Shown piece after piece: positions 7,831 through 16,644 of a DNA stretch of 64,000 bases. Origin of the DNA: Chloroflexota bacterium (GTDB lineage Bacteria > Chloroflexota > Dehalococcoidia > Tepidiformales > Tepidiformaceae); NCBI GenBank assembly GCA_026702615.1, contig JAPPBY010000017.1:1-64000 (forward strand). The letters are read 5' to 3'. The notes under the pieces are model-generated. The model did not search any database and had not been told where the DNA came from. It saw nothing but the letters and a program-made list of their open reading frames with translations. The position numbers were made by a program, and so were the translations under genes. Every line of letters begins with the position of its first letter. Positions within the stretch are counted from its first letter, which is position 1.

Positions 7831-9150
7831 TCAGGAAACGTCGAACTGGATCTCCAGGTGGGTCACGCCGCGGACGCCCCCCTTGCCCGGGGGCGGGAAG
7901 ACGATGCCGTCGTTGGGGACGTCCTTGAGGCGCGGGTTCTTGAGCACCTGGAGGAGCATCTTGCCAGCCATAACGGCCTCCTGGCGGGCCATGGCGTAGC
8001 CCATGCAGAAGTGCCGCTCCTGGCCGAAGCCGAGGTGGCTGGCGACGCCATCCTGCCAGTAGCCGACGCGCAGCTCCTTCCCGAAGTAGAGGTCCTCGCG
8101 GAAGATGTTGAACTGGTCCGGATCCTTGAACACACGCTCGTCGCGGTTGCCGGAGCCGAGGCAGAGGGCGACGTTGGCGCCGTAGGGGATGACCCGGTTG
8201 CCGAGCTGGGTCTCGCGGGTGGCGCGGCGGGGCTGATAGTGGTTCGACCCATCGAAACGGAGCATCTCAGTGAAGACACGGTCCATCAGCTCGGGATCGT
8301 CGCGGACAGCTTCGTACTGCTCGTAGTTGCTGAGCAGGTTCCACCACATGGAGTCGATGGCCTTGTGGGTGGTATCGCCGCCGCCGACGAGGAGGAGGGC
8401 GACGAACGACTTGATCTGGTGGTCGGTCATCATCTCGCCGGACATCTCGGCCTGGACGAACTTGGAGATGAGGTCGGTCCGGGGGTTGGCGCGACGGTCG
8501 GCGATGATGGGCGTGAGGTAGTCGTGGAGCGCGAACTTCGCCTTTTCGGCGGAGCGGAAGTAGGCGCGCCCGTAACCCATGCCGGCGAAGAGGGTGTTGT
8601 AGATGCTCTCGAAGTAGTCGAAGTCCTCGCGCGGGAGGCCGAGCATCCCGGCGATGACGCGGATGGGGAAACGCTGGCTGAACTGCGTGACGAGGTCGAT
8701 CTCGCCTGTCTTCGCGATGCCCGAGGCAAGGTCCTCGGCAGCCTCTTGCGAAAACTGCTCGATCATCTCGGCGGCGGTCTCCTCGATAACGGGGAGCCAG
8801 GTGACCAGCTTCTTGCCGACGAACTCACCGGCGACGATGCCGCGGCTCCAGCGGTGCTCGGGGCCCTCGCCCATATCGAGGATGGTCTCGCCGAGGGGCG
8901 ACTCGGAGCCGAAGTCGTACTTCCCCTGCATGTCGTACACGCCGCGGGTGAAGTCGCCGCCGGGACGGCTGCGCTTGTAGGCGTCCCAGATGTCCTCGTA
9001 GCGGCTGACGAAGAAGCGGTTCTGGAGGCGGTCGTGGTAGACGGGTTCCCAGTCGCGAATCTTCTTGTAGAGGGGGAAGGGGTCGAGGCGGTGATCCTCG
9101 GTGAGGAACTCGCCGGGTTCGATGATGGGAGCTTCAGTTGGAGCCGTCAT
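7831..9150 (-). CDS. Cytochrome P450
   Basis: A 439-residue soluble bacterial P450. The I-helix oxygen-activation motif is LLLVGGGDTTHKAID, the K-helix ExxR is EMLR, and the heme loop FGQERHFCMGYAMAR places the thiolate Cys at 382. Before the heme loop it carries DLYFGKELRVGY, a segment shared with two other P450s in this window (14008-15273 and 22654-23919), so these are paralogues. I chose the ATG at 9150 (GAGG five bases upstream) because the longer open frame adds unrelated sequence. It is transcribed divergently from the SnoaL-like gene. The substrate is unknown; soluble class I P450s need a ferredoxin and reductase, which are not in the window. Confidence 0.92.
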   Translation of the reverse strand: MTAPTEAPIIEPGEFLTEDHRLDPFPLYKKIRDWEPVYHDRLQNRFFVSRYEDIWDAYKRSRPGGDFTRGVYDMQGKYDFGSESPLGETILDMGEGPEHRWSRGIVAGEFVGKKLVTWLPVIEETAAEMIEQFSQEAAEDLASGIAKTGEIDLVTQFSQRFPIRVIAGMLGLPREDFDYFESIYNTLFAGMGYGRAYFRSAEKAKFALHDYLTPIIADRRANPRTDLISKFVQAEMSGEMMTDHQIKSFVALLLVGGGDTTHKAIDSMWWNLLSNYEQYEAVRDDPELMDRVFTEMLRFDGSNHYQPRRATRETQLGNRVIPYGANVALCLGSGNRDERVFKDPDQFNIFREDLYFGKELRVGYWQDGVASHLGFGQERHFCMGYAMARQEAVMAGKMLLQVLKNPRLKDVPNDGIVFPPPGKGGVRGVTHLEIQFDVS

Positions 9151-9309
9151 GGTCGCCTCGCCGCAGGGGGATGGTCTTGAGAGCGAGTCTAGGCCGCTCG
9201 CGGGGCGTGTCAACGCAACAATGAGGGGCAACGCGAGGGGATCGGGGTCTTGCGAAGGGTCGGCGGGCGGTCCATCCTCCGCGACAACCGGAAACAGGAG
9301 CGAATTGCA

Positions 9310-9861
9310 ATGTCGGACGAGCTTGCGGAACTGCGCGCGCGGGTCGCCCGCCTGGAGGCGGAGCGAGCGGTAATCAGCACCTTCAACGAGTACTTCTACA
9401 ACATGGATATCGGCTACACGGACGGGATCCTGGACGTGTTCCACGAGGACGCGGTGCTGGACGTGATCAACTTCCCGCCGGGGACGATGGATGACCTCCG
9501 GTTCGAGGGCCGCGAGGCGATGCGCGAGCTGTACGGGCCGCACTCGAGCGCGGAGCCGACGCTCTCGGGCGGGCACCACTCGGCGAACGTGCAGGTGAAC
9601 GTGGCGGAGGACTGCTCAAGCGCGGAGCTGAGTGCCTACTTCATGACGTCGGGCGGCCACGGCGGCCTGGGCGGGGGCCTGTACCAGGGAACGTTCGTGC
9701 CGGACGGCGACAAGTGGCGCATCTCGCACTACCGCATCATCAGCAACTGGGGCTGGTCACCGGACGAGTGGACGAAGCGGACGGAGTCGCTGCCGGCGAG
9801 CAAAGCGAAGCGGGGCGGCAAGCCGCCGGTCTACGAGTTCCCGAAGCAGCCGGTCGGGTAA
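9310..9861 (+). CDS. SnoaL-like / NTF2-fold protein
   Basis: A 183-residue protein starting MSDELAELRARVARLEAERAV with a good AGGAG before the ATG. A short coiled-coil-like helix is followed by an NTF2-type cone: FNEYFYNMDIGYTDGILDVFHEDAVLDV, then FEGREAMRELY and a C-terminal strand with KWRISHYRIISNWGW. Members of this fold include SnoaL polyketide cyclases, limonene epoxide hydrolases, steroid isomerases and small dioxygenase subunits. It is divergent from a P450 gene, so a role in the same catabolic module is plausible. The reaction cannot be assigned. Confidence 0.75.
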   Translation: MSDELAELRARVARLEAERAVISTFNEYFYNMDIGYTDGILDVFHEDAVLDVINFPPGTMDDLRFEGREAMRELYGPHSSAEPTLSGGHHSANVQVNVAEDCSSAELSAYFMTSGGHGGLGGGLYQGTFVPDGDKWRISHYRIISNWGWSPDEWTKRTESLPASKAKRGGKPPVYEFPKQPVG

Positions 9862-9882
9862 GCGAGGAAAGCGCGCCGCTGG

Positions 9883-11640
9883 CTAGATTAGCTCGCCCTG
9901 TGAGCCCTCCCGTCGGCGCTGGCGACGAGCACGTCGGAACGTGGCCTGCGGTGCTACCCGGGGATACTCAGCGCGTGCTTCGCCGGACAGCAATTCCTCA
10001 ATGGTGAGGATCTGAACCCGGGGGTAGAGCCGGCCGGGGTAGAGTTCGGGCTCATAGAAGCCAGCCGACACGGCCTCCTGCCTCATCGGCTCAGTAGGCT
10101 CGACCAGCGTTACGAACAGCCCAATGTCGGCCTTCTCACGCTCCATGTCACCCTTCAGGGTCGCAACGTCGCCCCGCTCCACCTGGCCACTCTTGACCTG
10201 CACGATGATGCGCTTGGCCTTGCCGCTGTTGTCATCGAAGAAATTGATAGACCCATCAATGCCTGCGTCGGCACCTCGCGTCTTCTTTGCAGGACGTGCG
10301 TCCACCAGACCAAGAGCCCACCACTCGAACTGGAACCGCCCATCATGTTGGCTCTCCGTAGCCAGGGCACGGGCACTCTCCACGTCCTTCGGGTCGCCAA
10401 TGACCTCGTACTCGGAGAGATCCTCGCCAAACGTGTCGTGAAGGCGACTCTTCATAAGAGCAATTGCGATGTGGGTGACGTCAATGCCAACCCACTTCCG
10501 CCCGAGCCCTTCTGCCACGGCCACCGCCGTCCCGCAGCCACAGAACGGGTCCAACACCACCCCGTCCGGAGGACACGAGGTCGCGATGATGCGGCGCAGT
10601 AGCCCCTCTGGCTTCTGTGTGGGGTAACTCAGCTTCTCAGGCCTCTGGGTCCACTTGACATCTTCGTCAATGGACTCATCTGTCTCCCAGAGAACGCCCT
10701 CCGTGTAAGGCTGGTAGGCCCAAATGTCCTGGAGGGGAGTGCCAGATCGACGACTGAGGTACCGCTTGACCTGGGGCTGCCCACCCTGCCCACTGGGGAG
10801 GTAGATCAGGTTGTGCTTGAGCGCGAGATCGAGCTTTTCTTGGCTGGACAGTCCTTCGGTGTATTCACCGCGGTCTTCGAGTTCCTCACGAAGGTAGGCG
10901 GGCATGGCCCAATGCCGTCCGGCGCTGGTGGGGTTGTAGCCCTTCCATGGCTGACCAGAATCCCCCGTTCTGACTCCCTCGGCGGTTGGGTCGGCGTGAC
11001 GATACCGGCCATTGGCATCCTCGTGGACGAACATCGACTCAACATACCCTCGGAGATACGGGCGGACCTGCGGGGAGAAGAAATACGAGGAACCCTTGGA
11101 ATAGAAGAATATGGTGTCGTGAATGCGGCCATATATGCGTGAGTTGTTGTGTGCGTTGGTCCGACGCCACACAATCTCATTCCGAAAGTTTCGCGAGCCG
11201 AAGACCGCATCCAACAGCAACTTGAGGTAGTGGCTGGCTGTTGGGTCGCAGTGCAGATAGAGGCTGCCTGTGGGTTTGAGCACGCGGTGCAACTCGACCA
11301 TGCGCTGCGCCATCATCGTGAGGTAGGCCATCATGTCGTTCTGGCCCAGGAACGACCTCATGGCCTGGAGTAGGTCCGCTAGCTTGCTAGGGCCGTTGGT
11401 GACCACATCGCGGTATGCGGCCTCGGAGCTCATGTCCCAGTGCCACGTGTCGTCGAAGGCCGTGATCTGGGCAGCCGACTCCTCGCCAGTCTTCTCGCGG
11501 AAGAGGACGTTGTAGGTCGCGTTCGAGTTGAAGGGAGGGTCGAGGTAAATGAGGTCGACGGTCTCGTCGGGGATGTATTCGCGAAGGATGTCGAGGTTGT
11601 CGCCGAAGTAGAGGGCGTTCTTCCACTCGGGGCTGGTCAT
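9883..11640 (-). CDS. DNA methyltransferase fused to a PD-(D/E)XK (Mrr-like) nuclease domain
   Basis: A 585-residue protein. The N-terminal part is an N6-adenine/N4-cytosine amino-methyltransferase in circularly permuted (beta-class) order: catalytic motif IV LIYLDPPFNSN (30-40) comes first, SAM motif I VVLDPFCGCGTAVAVAEGLG (361-380) comes last, with a variable target-recognition stretch about 140-330 between them. The C-terminal part has the Mrr/PD-(D/E)XK signature: GADAGIDGS (457-464, Asp462) then IIVQVKSG (478-485, Gln481 and Lys483). One chain may therefore carry both modification and restriction. I prefer the ATG at 11640; an in-frame ATG lies 12 codons upstream. Base composition is visibly less GC-rich than neighbouring genes, and no other restriction-modification gene is adjacent, which suggests transfer. 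Confidence 0.85.
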   Translation of the reverse strand: MTSPEWKNALYFGDNLDILREYIPDETVDLIYLDPPFNSNATYNVLFREKTGEESAAQITAFDDTWHWDMSSEAAYRDVVTNGPSKLADLLQAMRSFLGQNDMMAYLTMMAQRMVELHRVLKPTGSLYLHCDPTASHYLKLLLDAVFGSRNFRNEIVWRRTNAHNNSRIYGRIHDTIFFYSKGSSYFFSPQVRPYLRGYVESMFVHEDANGRYRHADPTAEGVRTGDSGQPWKGYNPTSAGRHWAMPAYLREELEDRGEYTEGLSSQEKLDLALKHNLIYLPSGQGGQPQVKRYLSRRSGTPLQDIWAYQPYTEGVLWETDESIDEDVKWTQRPEKLSYPTQKPEGLLRRIIATSCPPDGVVLDPFCGCGTAVAVAEGLGRKWVGIDVTHIAIALMKSRLHDTFGEDLSEYEVIGDPKDVESARALATESQHDGRFQFEWWALGLVDARPAKKTRGADAGIDGSINFFDDNSGKAKRIIVQVKSGQVERGDVATLKGDMEREKADIGLFVTLVEPTEPMRQEAVSAGFYEPELYPGRLYPRVQILTIEELLSGEARAEYPRVAPQATFRRARRQRRREGSQGELI

Positions 11641-11660
11641 CACCCCGAGTATACGGGGTG
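11641..11660. promoter_or_regulatory. 20-bp inverted repeat abutting the methyltransferase start codon
   Basis: CACCCCG-N6-CGGGGTG forms a perfect 7-bp inverted repeat directly upstream of the ATG at 11640 and covers the position of its ribosome binding site (GGGGTG). It could be an operator bound by the methyltransferase or by an unseen controller, or an RNA hairpin that hides the binding site. The geometry is seen directly; the function is inference. Confidence 0.4.
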
Positions 11661-11731
11661 AGCCTCCGCCTCCCATTCCCGGAGCCGCGCTACACTGCGC
11701 GCGGCCCGACGTGGGCCGTGGAGGTGGCGCT

Positions 11732-12175
11732 ATGCCGATGTCCCGTGAGGAGATGGATGCGTTCCTGGCGGAGCCGAGGAACGCGATCGTGGCGACGGTG
11801 AACCCGGACGGGTTCCCGCAGCTGACGCCGATCTGGTTCCACTGGGAGGACGGGACCGTCTACTTCAGCACGACCGCGCCGCGCCTGAAGACACGGAACC
11901 TGGAGCGCGACGGGCGCGTCTCGATCTGCGTCGACGAGCCGGGCGACCCGGACCAGCGCACGGTGGTGCTGGCAGCGGAGTCCTGCACGATTACGCCGGG
12001 TCTGGGAACGGTGACGGAGACGATCGCGCGCAAGTACGGCGGCGAGAACTGGGAGACCAGCTACGAGCACATCGCGAACACCCCGGATCGCGTGGTGGTG
12101 TCGTACAAGCCCACCCGGATCCTGACCTGGAGCTCGTCGGCCGACCGGCGGGAGCACGTCCAGAAGAACCGCTAG
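11732..12175 (+). CDS. PPOX-class (split beta-barrel) flavin/F420-dependent oxidoreductase
   Basis: A 147-residue protein: MPMSREEMDAFLAEPRNAIVATVNPDGFPQLTPIWFHWEDGTVYFST, the classic start of pyridoxamine-5'-phosphate-oxidase-like and F420-dependent reductases. TTAPRLKTRNLERDGRVSICVD is the cofactor-phosphate-contacting region. The ATG at 11732 has GGAGG at 7-nt spacing, which decides it over the GTG at 11711. It lies 116 bp upstream of two tandem SDR genes on the same strand. Members use FMN or F420 to reduce small organics or biliverdin; which cofactor is used here cannot be told. Confidence 0.8.
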   Translation: MPMSREEMDAFLAEPRNAIVATVNPDGFPQLTPIWFHWEDGTVYFSTTAPRLKTRNLERDGRVSICVDEPGDPDQRTVVLAAESCTITPGLGTVTETIARKYGGENWETSYEHIANTPDRVVVSYKPTRILTWSSSADRREHVQKNR

Positions 12176-12291
12176 TGGTCAGTGGCCGGCGATCGGTGGT
12201 GGGTCGCCATGCGAGGGACCGTCGAGGCTCGTAGGATGCGCGTGCATCGCGCTCCGTGATACGCAGCGGCGGGCGCGAGCCGGAGGCTGTC

Positions 12292-13113
12292 ATGGGATTT
12301 CTTGATGGGAAGGTGGCGCTCGTGACGGGTGCCGCCGAAGGACTCGGCGTCGCCTTTGCGAACGCCGCGGCGGCGGCGGGCGCGAAGGTCGCGATCTGCG
12401 ACATCCGCGACAACGTGGACGAGCGCGCGAGCCAGATCGGCGACGCGCACGGGGTCGAGACGGCCTCGTTCCACGCGGACACGGGCGTCCCGGAGGACTG
12501 CTGGCGCGTGGTCGACAGCACGATGGAGCGGTTCGGGCGGATAGACGTGCTGATCAACAACGCGGGCACGATCGCGATGACCTCGCCGACGGACCCGGTG
12601 GACAAGTCGATTGCGGACTACGACCTCGTGATGAACGTGAACAACCGCGCCTACTACCTGTTCGCGCGGGCAGTGTGGCCGATCATGCAGGAGCAGGGCG
12701 GGGGCGAGATCGTGAACATCGCCACCGACCACATCTTCACGCAGAAGAACCGGCCCACGGGCGGCGGCTGGGTGATGGACACCTACGACTCCTCGAAGTG
12801 GGGGCTGAACGGGTTCCTGCTGAGCTGGTCGAAGGCGGGGGAGCCGCACAACATCCGCGTGAACGGCATCTGCCTGGGGGCGACCGACTCGCACATGCTG
12901 CGCGGCTTCACGGGCGAGGAGAACCTGACGCCCGAGGTGATCGCGAGCTGGATGAAGCCGGCGGACGTGGCGCAGGTGGTAATGGACCTGATCGAAGACG
13001 GGCGCAGCGGCTACAACATTCCGGTCTGGGTGGACGACCCGGTGGTCCTGACACCCCAGACCGACGACTTCTCCCTGAAGGTCGGCGTCATGAAGTCGGC
13101 CTTCGAGGCGTAG
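12292..13113 (+). CDS. Short-chain dehydrogenase/reductase (SDR), TDHI subgroup, copy 1
   Basis: A 273-residue NAD(P)-dependent oxidoreductase. The Rossmann motif is TGAAEGLG, followed by NNAGTIA and the active-site segment TYDSSKWGLNGF (YxxxK). The residue matching the usual catalytic Ser is Thr in NIATDHIF, and an insertion of about seven residues separates it from the Tyr. The next gene shares the same features, so the two are tandem paralogues of an unusual subgroup. The ATG follows GGAGG by 5 nt. It starts a three-gene operon with the second SDR (11 bp gap) and a P450 (13 bp gap), consistent with hydroxylation followed by alcohol oxidation. Confidence 0.88.
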   Translation: MGFLDGKVALVTGAAEGLGVAFANAAAAAGAKVAICDIRDNVDERASQIGDAHGVETASFHADTGVPEDCWRVVDSTMERFGRIDVLINNAGTIAMTSPTDPVDKSIADYDLVMNVNNRAYYLFARAVWPIMQEQGGGEIVNIATDHIFTQKNRPTGGGWVMDTYDSSKWGLNGFLLSWSKAGEPHNIRVNGICLGATDSHMLRGFTGEENLTPEVIASWMKPADVAQVVMDLIEDGRSGYNIPVWVDDPVVLTPQTDDFSLKVGVMKSAFEA

Positions 13114-13124
13114 GAGGGAACATC

Positions 13125-13994
13125 ATGGGATTCCTGGACGGAAAGGTCGGAGTCGTGACGGGGGCGGCGCAGGGGCTGGGGACGGCCTACGCGCGCGCGC
13201 TCGCGAGCGAGGGAGCGGACGTCGCGGTGTGCGACGTGAAGCCGGAGGTGAGCGCAGTCGCGGACGAGATCGCGGCGACGTCGGGGCGGACCGTACGGGC
13301 GTACCCGTGCGACGTCTCGGACACGGAGGCGGTGCTCGGCTTCGTCGATGCGGTCCTGCGGGACTTCGGTGGAGTCGACGTGGTCGTCATGAACGCGGGC
13401 ATCTACGGCTCGACACCGATGGACCTGCCGCGCGATGAGGCGCTCTCGGAATACCAGCGCTTCATGGATACGAACGTGAAGAGCATCTACGTGCTGGAGC
13501 GGGCGTTCGCGCCCTCGCTGGTGGAGCGGGAGGGCGACATCGTCGTCATCTCGACGGACCACATCCTGCCTCCGCTGGAGCCGGGAGGGACGCGCGGGGG
13601 GCCGTCGACGGACCTGTACGACGCCTCGAAGTGGGTGCTGAACGGCTACATCCAGGCGTGGGCGCTGGGGTTCGCGGCGAACGGCCAGAACGTTCGCGTG
13701 AACGGCATCGCCATGGGGGCGACGGACACGCCGATGCTGCGGGGCGTCTTCCCGGGCGGCAGCCCCCCAGACGACGTCGTGGCGGGCTGGATGACGCCGG
13801 CGCAGCAGGCGCAGCTCATGCTCGACCTGCTGCAGGACGGGCGCACGGGCGACCTGATCTCATCGGAGCCGGGGCACCCGGTCGAGCTGCCGCCACGGTC
13901 GGGGATGGGGCAGCCCGTCTCGAACCTGCCGGCTGAGCAGTTCCACCACGGGCTGATGGGGCTCGAGCCCGCGATCTGGGAGCCGCCGAGCTAA
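13125..13994 (+). CDS. Short-chain dehydrogenase/reductase (SDR), TDHI subgroup, copy 2
   Basis: A 289-residue SDR starting MGFLDGKVGVVTGAAQGLGTAYA. It has the nucleotide motif TGAAQGLG, MNAGIYG in place of NNAG, and the active site LYDASKWVLNGYI. Like its upstream neighbour it reads STDHIL around the catalytic Ser position and has an extended insertion before Tyr. GGAGGG overlaps the upstream stop, so translation is coupled. The C-terminus is about 20 residues longer than classical SDRs (SGMGQPVSNLPAEQFHHGLMG). It probably oxidises the product of the adjacent P450; the substrate is unknown. Confidence 0.88.
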   Translation: MGFLDGKVGVVTGAAQGLGTAYARALASEGADVAVCDVKPEVSAVADEIAATSGRTVRAYPCDVSDTEAVLGFVDAVLRDFGGVDVVVMNAGIYGSTPMDLPRDEALSEYQRFMDTNVKSIYVLERAFAPSLVEREGDIVVISTDHILPPLEPGGTRGGPSTDLYDASKWVLNGYIQAWALGFAANGQNVRVNGIAMGATDTPMLRGVFPGGSPPDDVVAGWMTPAQQAQLMLDLLQDGRTGDLISSEPGHPVELPPRSGMGQPVSNLPAEQFHHGLMGLEPAIWEPPS

Positions 13995-14007
13995 CGGGAG
14001 GGACACG

Positions 14008-15273
14008 ATGACAACCGTGAGCTTCGACCCGGCCGTGTTCGATACGCCGGAGTACTGGCGCGACCCGTATCCGCACCTGAAGGTGCTGCGGGACCATTTC
14101 CCCGTGTACCACGATGAGATGCACGGGCTCTGGTACATCACGCGCTATGACGACGTGTGCAACGCCTTCAAGGACAACGTGCACTACTCGAGCAAGAACC
14201 TGGAGCGCTCGATGGCGCTGGTGTTCGGCACGACGATGATGCAGTTCGACGGGGAAGAGCACACGAAGCGGCGGAACATCGTGGCGCCGGAGTTCTCGGG
14301 ACGGCGGATGGACCCGCTGATCCCGATCATCGAGAAGAACACGCAGGACCTCGTCGACCGAATCACGGCGCAGGCGGCGGAGCGGCTGGCGCAAGGGTTC
14401 GCGGACAAGGGCGAGGTGGAGCTGATCGACGCGTTCAGCTCGCGGCTGCCGGTGATGGTGATCATCGACATGCTGGGTCTGCCGCAGAAGGACCATGACC
14501 TCTTCCACGAGTGGTACCCGGCGATGATGGCGGGCCTTACGGGCACGCCCGAGCAGCGCACGTACGGCATCGAGTGCAACCAGCAGTTCCACGCCTACAT
14601 CGACAAGCTGGTGGACGAGCGCAGCGTGAACCCGGGCGAGGACCTGATCTCGAAGCTCTGCACCGCGGAGGTGGACGGGGCGCGGATGTCGAAGGAAGAC
14701 ATCAAGGCGTTCTCGAGCCTGCTGCTCGTGGCCGGCGGGGAGACGACGGACAAGGCGATCGGGAACATGTGGGTGCACATGATGGAGAACCCCGATCAGT
14801 TCGCGGAGGTGAAGCGCGACCCGGAGCTGTTCGACCGCGTATTCACGGAGACGATGCGGATCACGCCGCCGGCGGGCAGCCAGCAGCGGGACGTGATCGA
14901 GCCGGTGGAGCTGTACGGCCAGACGATCCCGGTGGGGGCGGAGGCGCACTTCTCGATATTCGCGGCGAACCACGACGAGCGCGTGTTCGATCATCCGGAC
15001 GACTTCGACATCTTCCGGAACGACCTCTACTTCGGCCGGGAGCTACGGTCGGGGTACTTCGAGGGCGGACGCGCCGGGCACCTCGGCTTCGGGCTGGGCA
15101 AGCACTTCTGCGTGGGCTACCAGCTGGCGCGCTCGGAGGCGGTCATCGGCTCGAAGGCGCTGCTCCAGGCGATGGGGAACCCGCGCGTGAAGGCGGGCGG
15201 CGCGGCGCACATCCAGGTGGCCGGCCCGATGAACGAGCAGCCTCGGCTGGACCTCGAGTTCGAGGTGGTGTGA
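14008..15273 (+). CDS. Cytochrome P450
   Basis: A 421-residue bacterial P450: I-helix LLLVAGGETTDKAIG, ExxR as ETMR, heme loop LGFGLGKHFCVGYQLAR with Cys368. It carries DLYFGRELRSGYFEGGRAGHLGFG, nearly the same as the P450s at 7831-9150 and 22654-23919. The ATG has GGGAGGG five bases before it and lies 13 bp after the second SDR gene, making an SDR-SDR-P450 operon. No redox partner gene is adjacent. The next gene downstream is convergent. Confidence 0.93.
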   Translation: MTTVSFDPAVFDTPEYWRDPYPHLKVLRDHFPVYHDEMHGLWYITRYDDVCNAFKDNVHYSSKNLERSMALVFGTTMMQFDGEEHTKRRNIVAPEFSGRRMDPLIPIIEKNTQDLVDRITAQAAERLAQGFADKGEVELIDAFSSRLPVMVIIDMLGLPQKDHDLFHEWYPAMMAGLTGTPEQRTYGIECNQQFHAYIDKLVDERSVNPGEDLISKLCTAEVDGARMSKEDIKAFSSLLLVAGGETTDKAIGNMWVHMMENPDQFAEVKRDPELFDRVFTETMRITPPAGSQQRDVIEPVELYGQTIPVGAEAHFSIFAANHDERVFDHPDDFDIFRNDLYFGRELRSGYFEGGRAGHLGFGLGKHFCVGYQLARSEAVIGSKALLQAMGNPRVKAGGAAHIQVAGPMNEQPRLDLEFEVV

Positions 15274-15291
15274 GGGATTCGTCCGGGAGGT

Positions 15292-15972
15292 CTAGTCCTC
15301 TGCCCTCTTAGAAAATGGTCTCAGGACGAATCCTGCGGCAACGGCGAAGTCGCCCTGCGAAACGGTCATCTGTCCCCCCCTCTCTTGCAGACGAACAGTT
15401 ATGTCACCATATTCCAAGGGTTCCCGGACATCTTGGGAGTCCAATTGCCAATAGGCTCGTAGCCAGAGGGCATCAACGTCCGTGTCTTCGTCCTTGAGAT
15501 CTTCAATTGCATCCGCCAATGCCTTCACGTGGGCGAACTCATCTCGCCTCTTCTGAACCCGCATCCTGCGGATCCACCCTCCAACGGCCCTGCAGGGGAA
15601 GGAAAGCCACTCGATTGCACCGACACCAGGGTAGTCGGCCCTAATTCGATCCAGCTCCTCCTGAAGCTGAATTCTGTCCCCTCGGATTTCCTCCAGTTGC
15701 GATGCGAGTTCTACATATCTCTCATCCGTCTCCGGCGCACCGAGGGACACTCCGGAATTGGCAATGTAGTTCTCCAGCGTTTGCACACTGTAGTTTGCGC
15801 GACTCGACGCCAACTCTAGCTTCCCCTTGGTCCGACGGTAGAGCCGCCTTCCTCCTCTCGTCCTCCACGCCGCCGTCCACACCACTATCAAGACTGCAAG
15901 GCCTGAGAACGTCACGGCGAGGCATGAGAGGACCAGCGCTTCGCCAGCCCCATTTCCTCCCGCTGCGAGCAA
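15292..15972 (-). CDS. Unknown membrane-anchored coiled-coil protein
   Basis: A 226-residue protein I cannot place in a family. One N-terminal membrane segment (about residues 11-34, EALVLSCLAVTFSGLAVLIV) is followed by a basic stretch (RTRGGRRLYRRTKGK), then a heptad-like Glu/Leu/Arg-rich helix around ELASQLEEIRGDRIQLQEEL, then a soluble C-terminus. The only in-frame start is a TTG preceded by a G-rich stretch. Codon use and GC are visibly lower than in neighbouring genes, which may mean recent acquisition. It lies 12 bp downstream of the flavin split-barrel gene on the same strand and is convergent with a P450. Confidence 0.5.
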   Translation of the reverse strand: MLAAGGNGAGEALVLSCLAVTFSGLAVLIVVWTAAWRTRGGRRLYRRTKGKLELASSRANYSVQTLENYIANSGVSLGAPETDERYVELASQLEEIRGDRIQLQEELDRIRADYPGVGAIEWLSFPCRAVGGWIRRMRVQKRRDEFAHVKALADAIEDLKDEDTDVDALWLRAYWQLDSQDVREPLEYGDITVRLQERGGQMTVSQGDFAVAAGFVLRPFSKRAED

Positions 15973-15984
15973 CGCTAAGGCCCC

Positions 15985-16578
15985 CTAACGGGCGTCCGGG
16001 TCGAGGCCGCGACGCTCGCGCTCGGCGCGCATGCGGACGGCGTCCGACTCGAGGCGCGGGCCGCGCTCCTCGTCGGTAAGGGTCCCAGCGACGTCCTTGC
16101 CGGACTTCCCGCTGTCGAACGTGATCCACTTCTCGGGGGTGGCCTCGATGATGATGCGCAGGGGCGAGTCGAGGCGCTCGACGAAGTCGTCCTCGGCGGC
16201 CTTGTCGTCGGGGTTGGCCTTGTGCGCGAGGGCGCGATAGAACCAGTCCTTGGTCTCCTGGTCCTCGCGGACGATGGCGCGGCACTTGGCGGTGGCGGCG
16301 CCACGGGGGGAGTCCGGGCTCTGTGCGGAGATGCCGCTGACGGCGACGGAGACGCGCCCGTCGCGACGGATGGCGGCGACGCGATGACGGTGGGCGGCGC
16401 AGGTAATCCAGAACTTGCCGTCCCTCCAGACGAAGGAGTGGTAGACGCCCACGGGCCAGCCGTCCTTGGTGCCCCACATCAGGATGCACTCGCTGGCGTC
16501 GTTCATGAGCTGGTCGATCTGCTCTTCGCTGTAGGGGTAGATGGAAACGACCTCGTGGTCGCGCGTTCCTTCGGGCAC
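15985..16578 (-). CDS. Pyridoxamine 5'-phosphate oxidase-family (FMN split-barrel) protein
   Basis: A 197-residue protein with the FMN-binding split-barrel pattern: SEEQIDQLMNDASECILMWGTKDGWPVGVYHSFVWRDGKFWITC, then HRHRVAAIRRDGRVSVAVSG. The start is a GTG at 16578 with a near-perfect ribosome binding site (AAGGAGG, 6 nt away). The C-terminal 40 residues are charged and extend beyond the usual fold. Family members oxidise or reduce small organics or bind flavin or F420. It is 66 bp downstream of an SDR gene on the same strand. The specific reaction is unknown. Confidence 0.75.
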   Translation of the reverse strand: MPEGTRDHEVVSIYPYSEEQIDQLMNDASECILMWGTKDGWPVGVYHSFVWRDGKFWITCAAHRHRVAAIRRDGRVSVAVSGISAQSPDSPRGAATAKCRAIVREDQETKDWFYRALAHKANPDDKAAEDDFVERLDSPLRIIIEATPEKWITFDSGKSGKDVAGTLTDEERGPRLESDAVRMRAERERRGLDPDAR

Positions 16579-16644
16579 GGGAAACCTCCTTGGAGTCAGA
16601 CGCGTACGGTAGCCAGCGGGCGGCGCGTTCGCAAAGGGGCGGGG

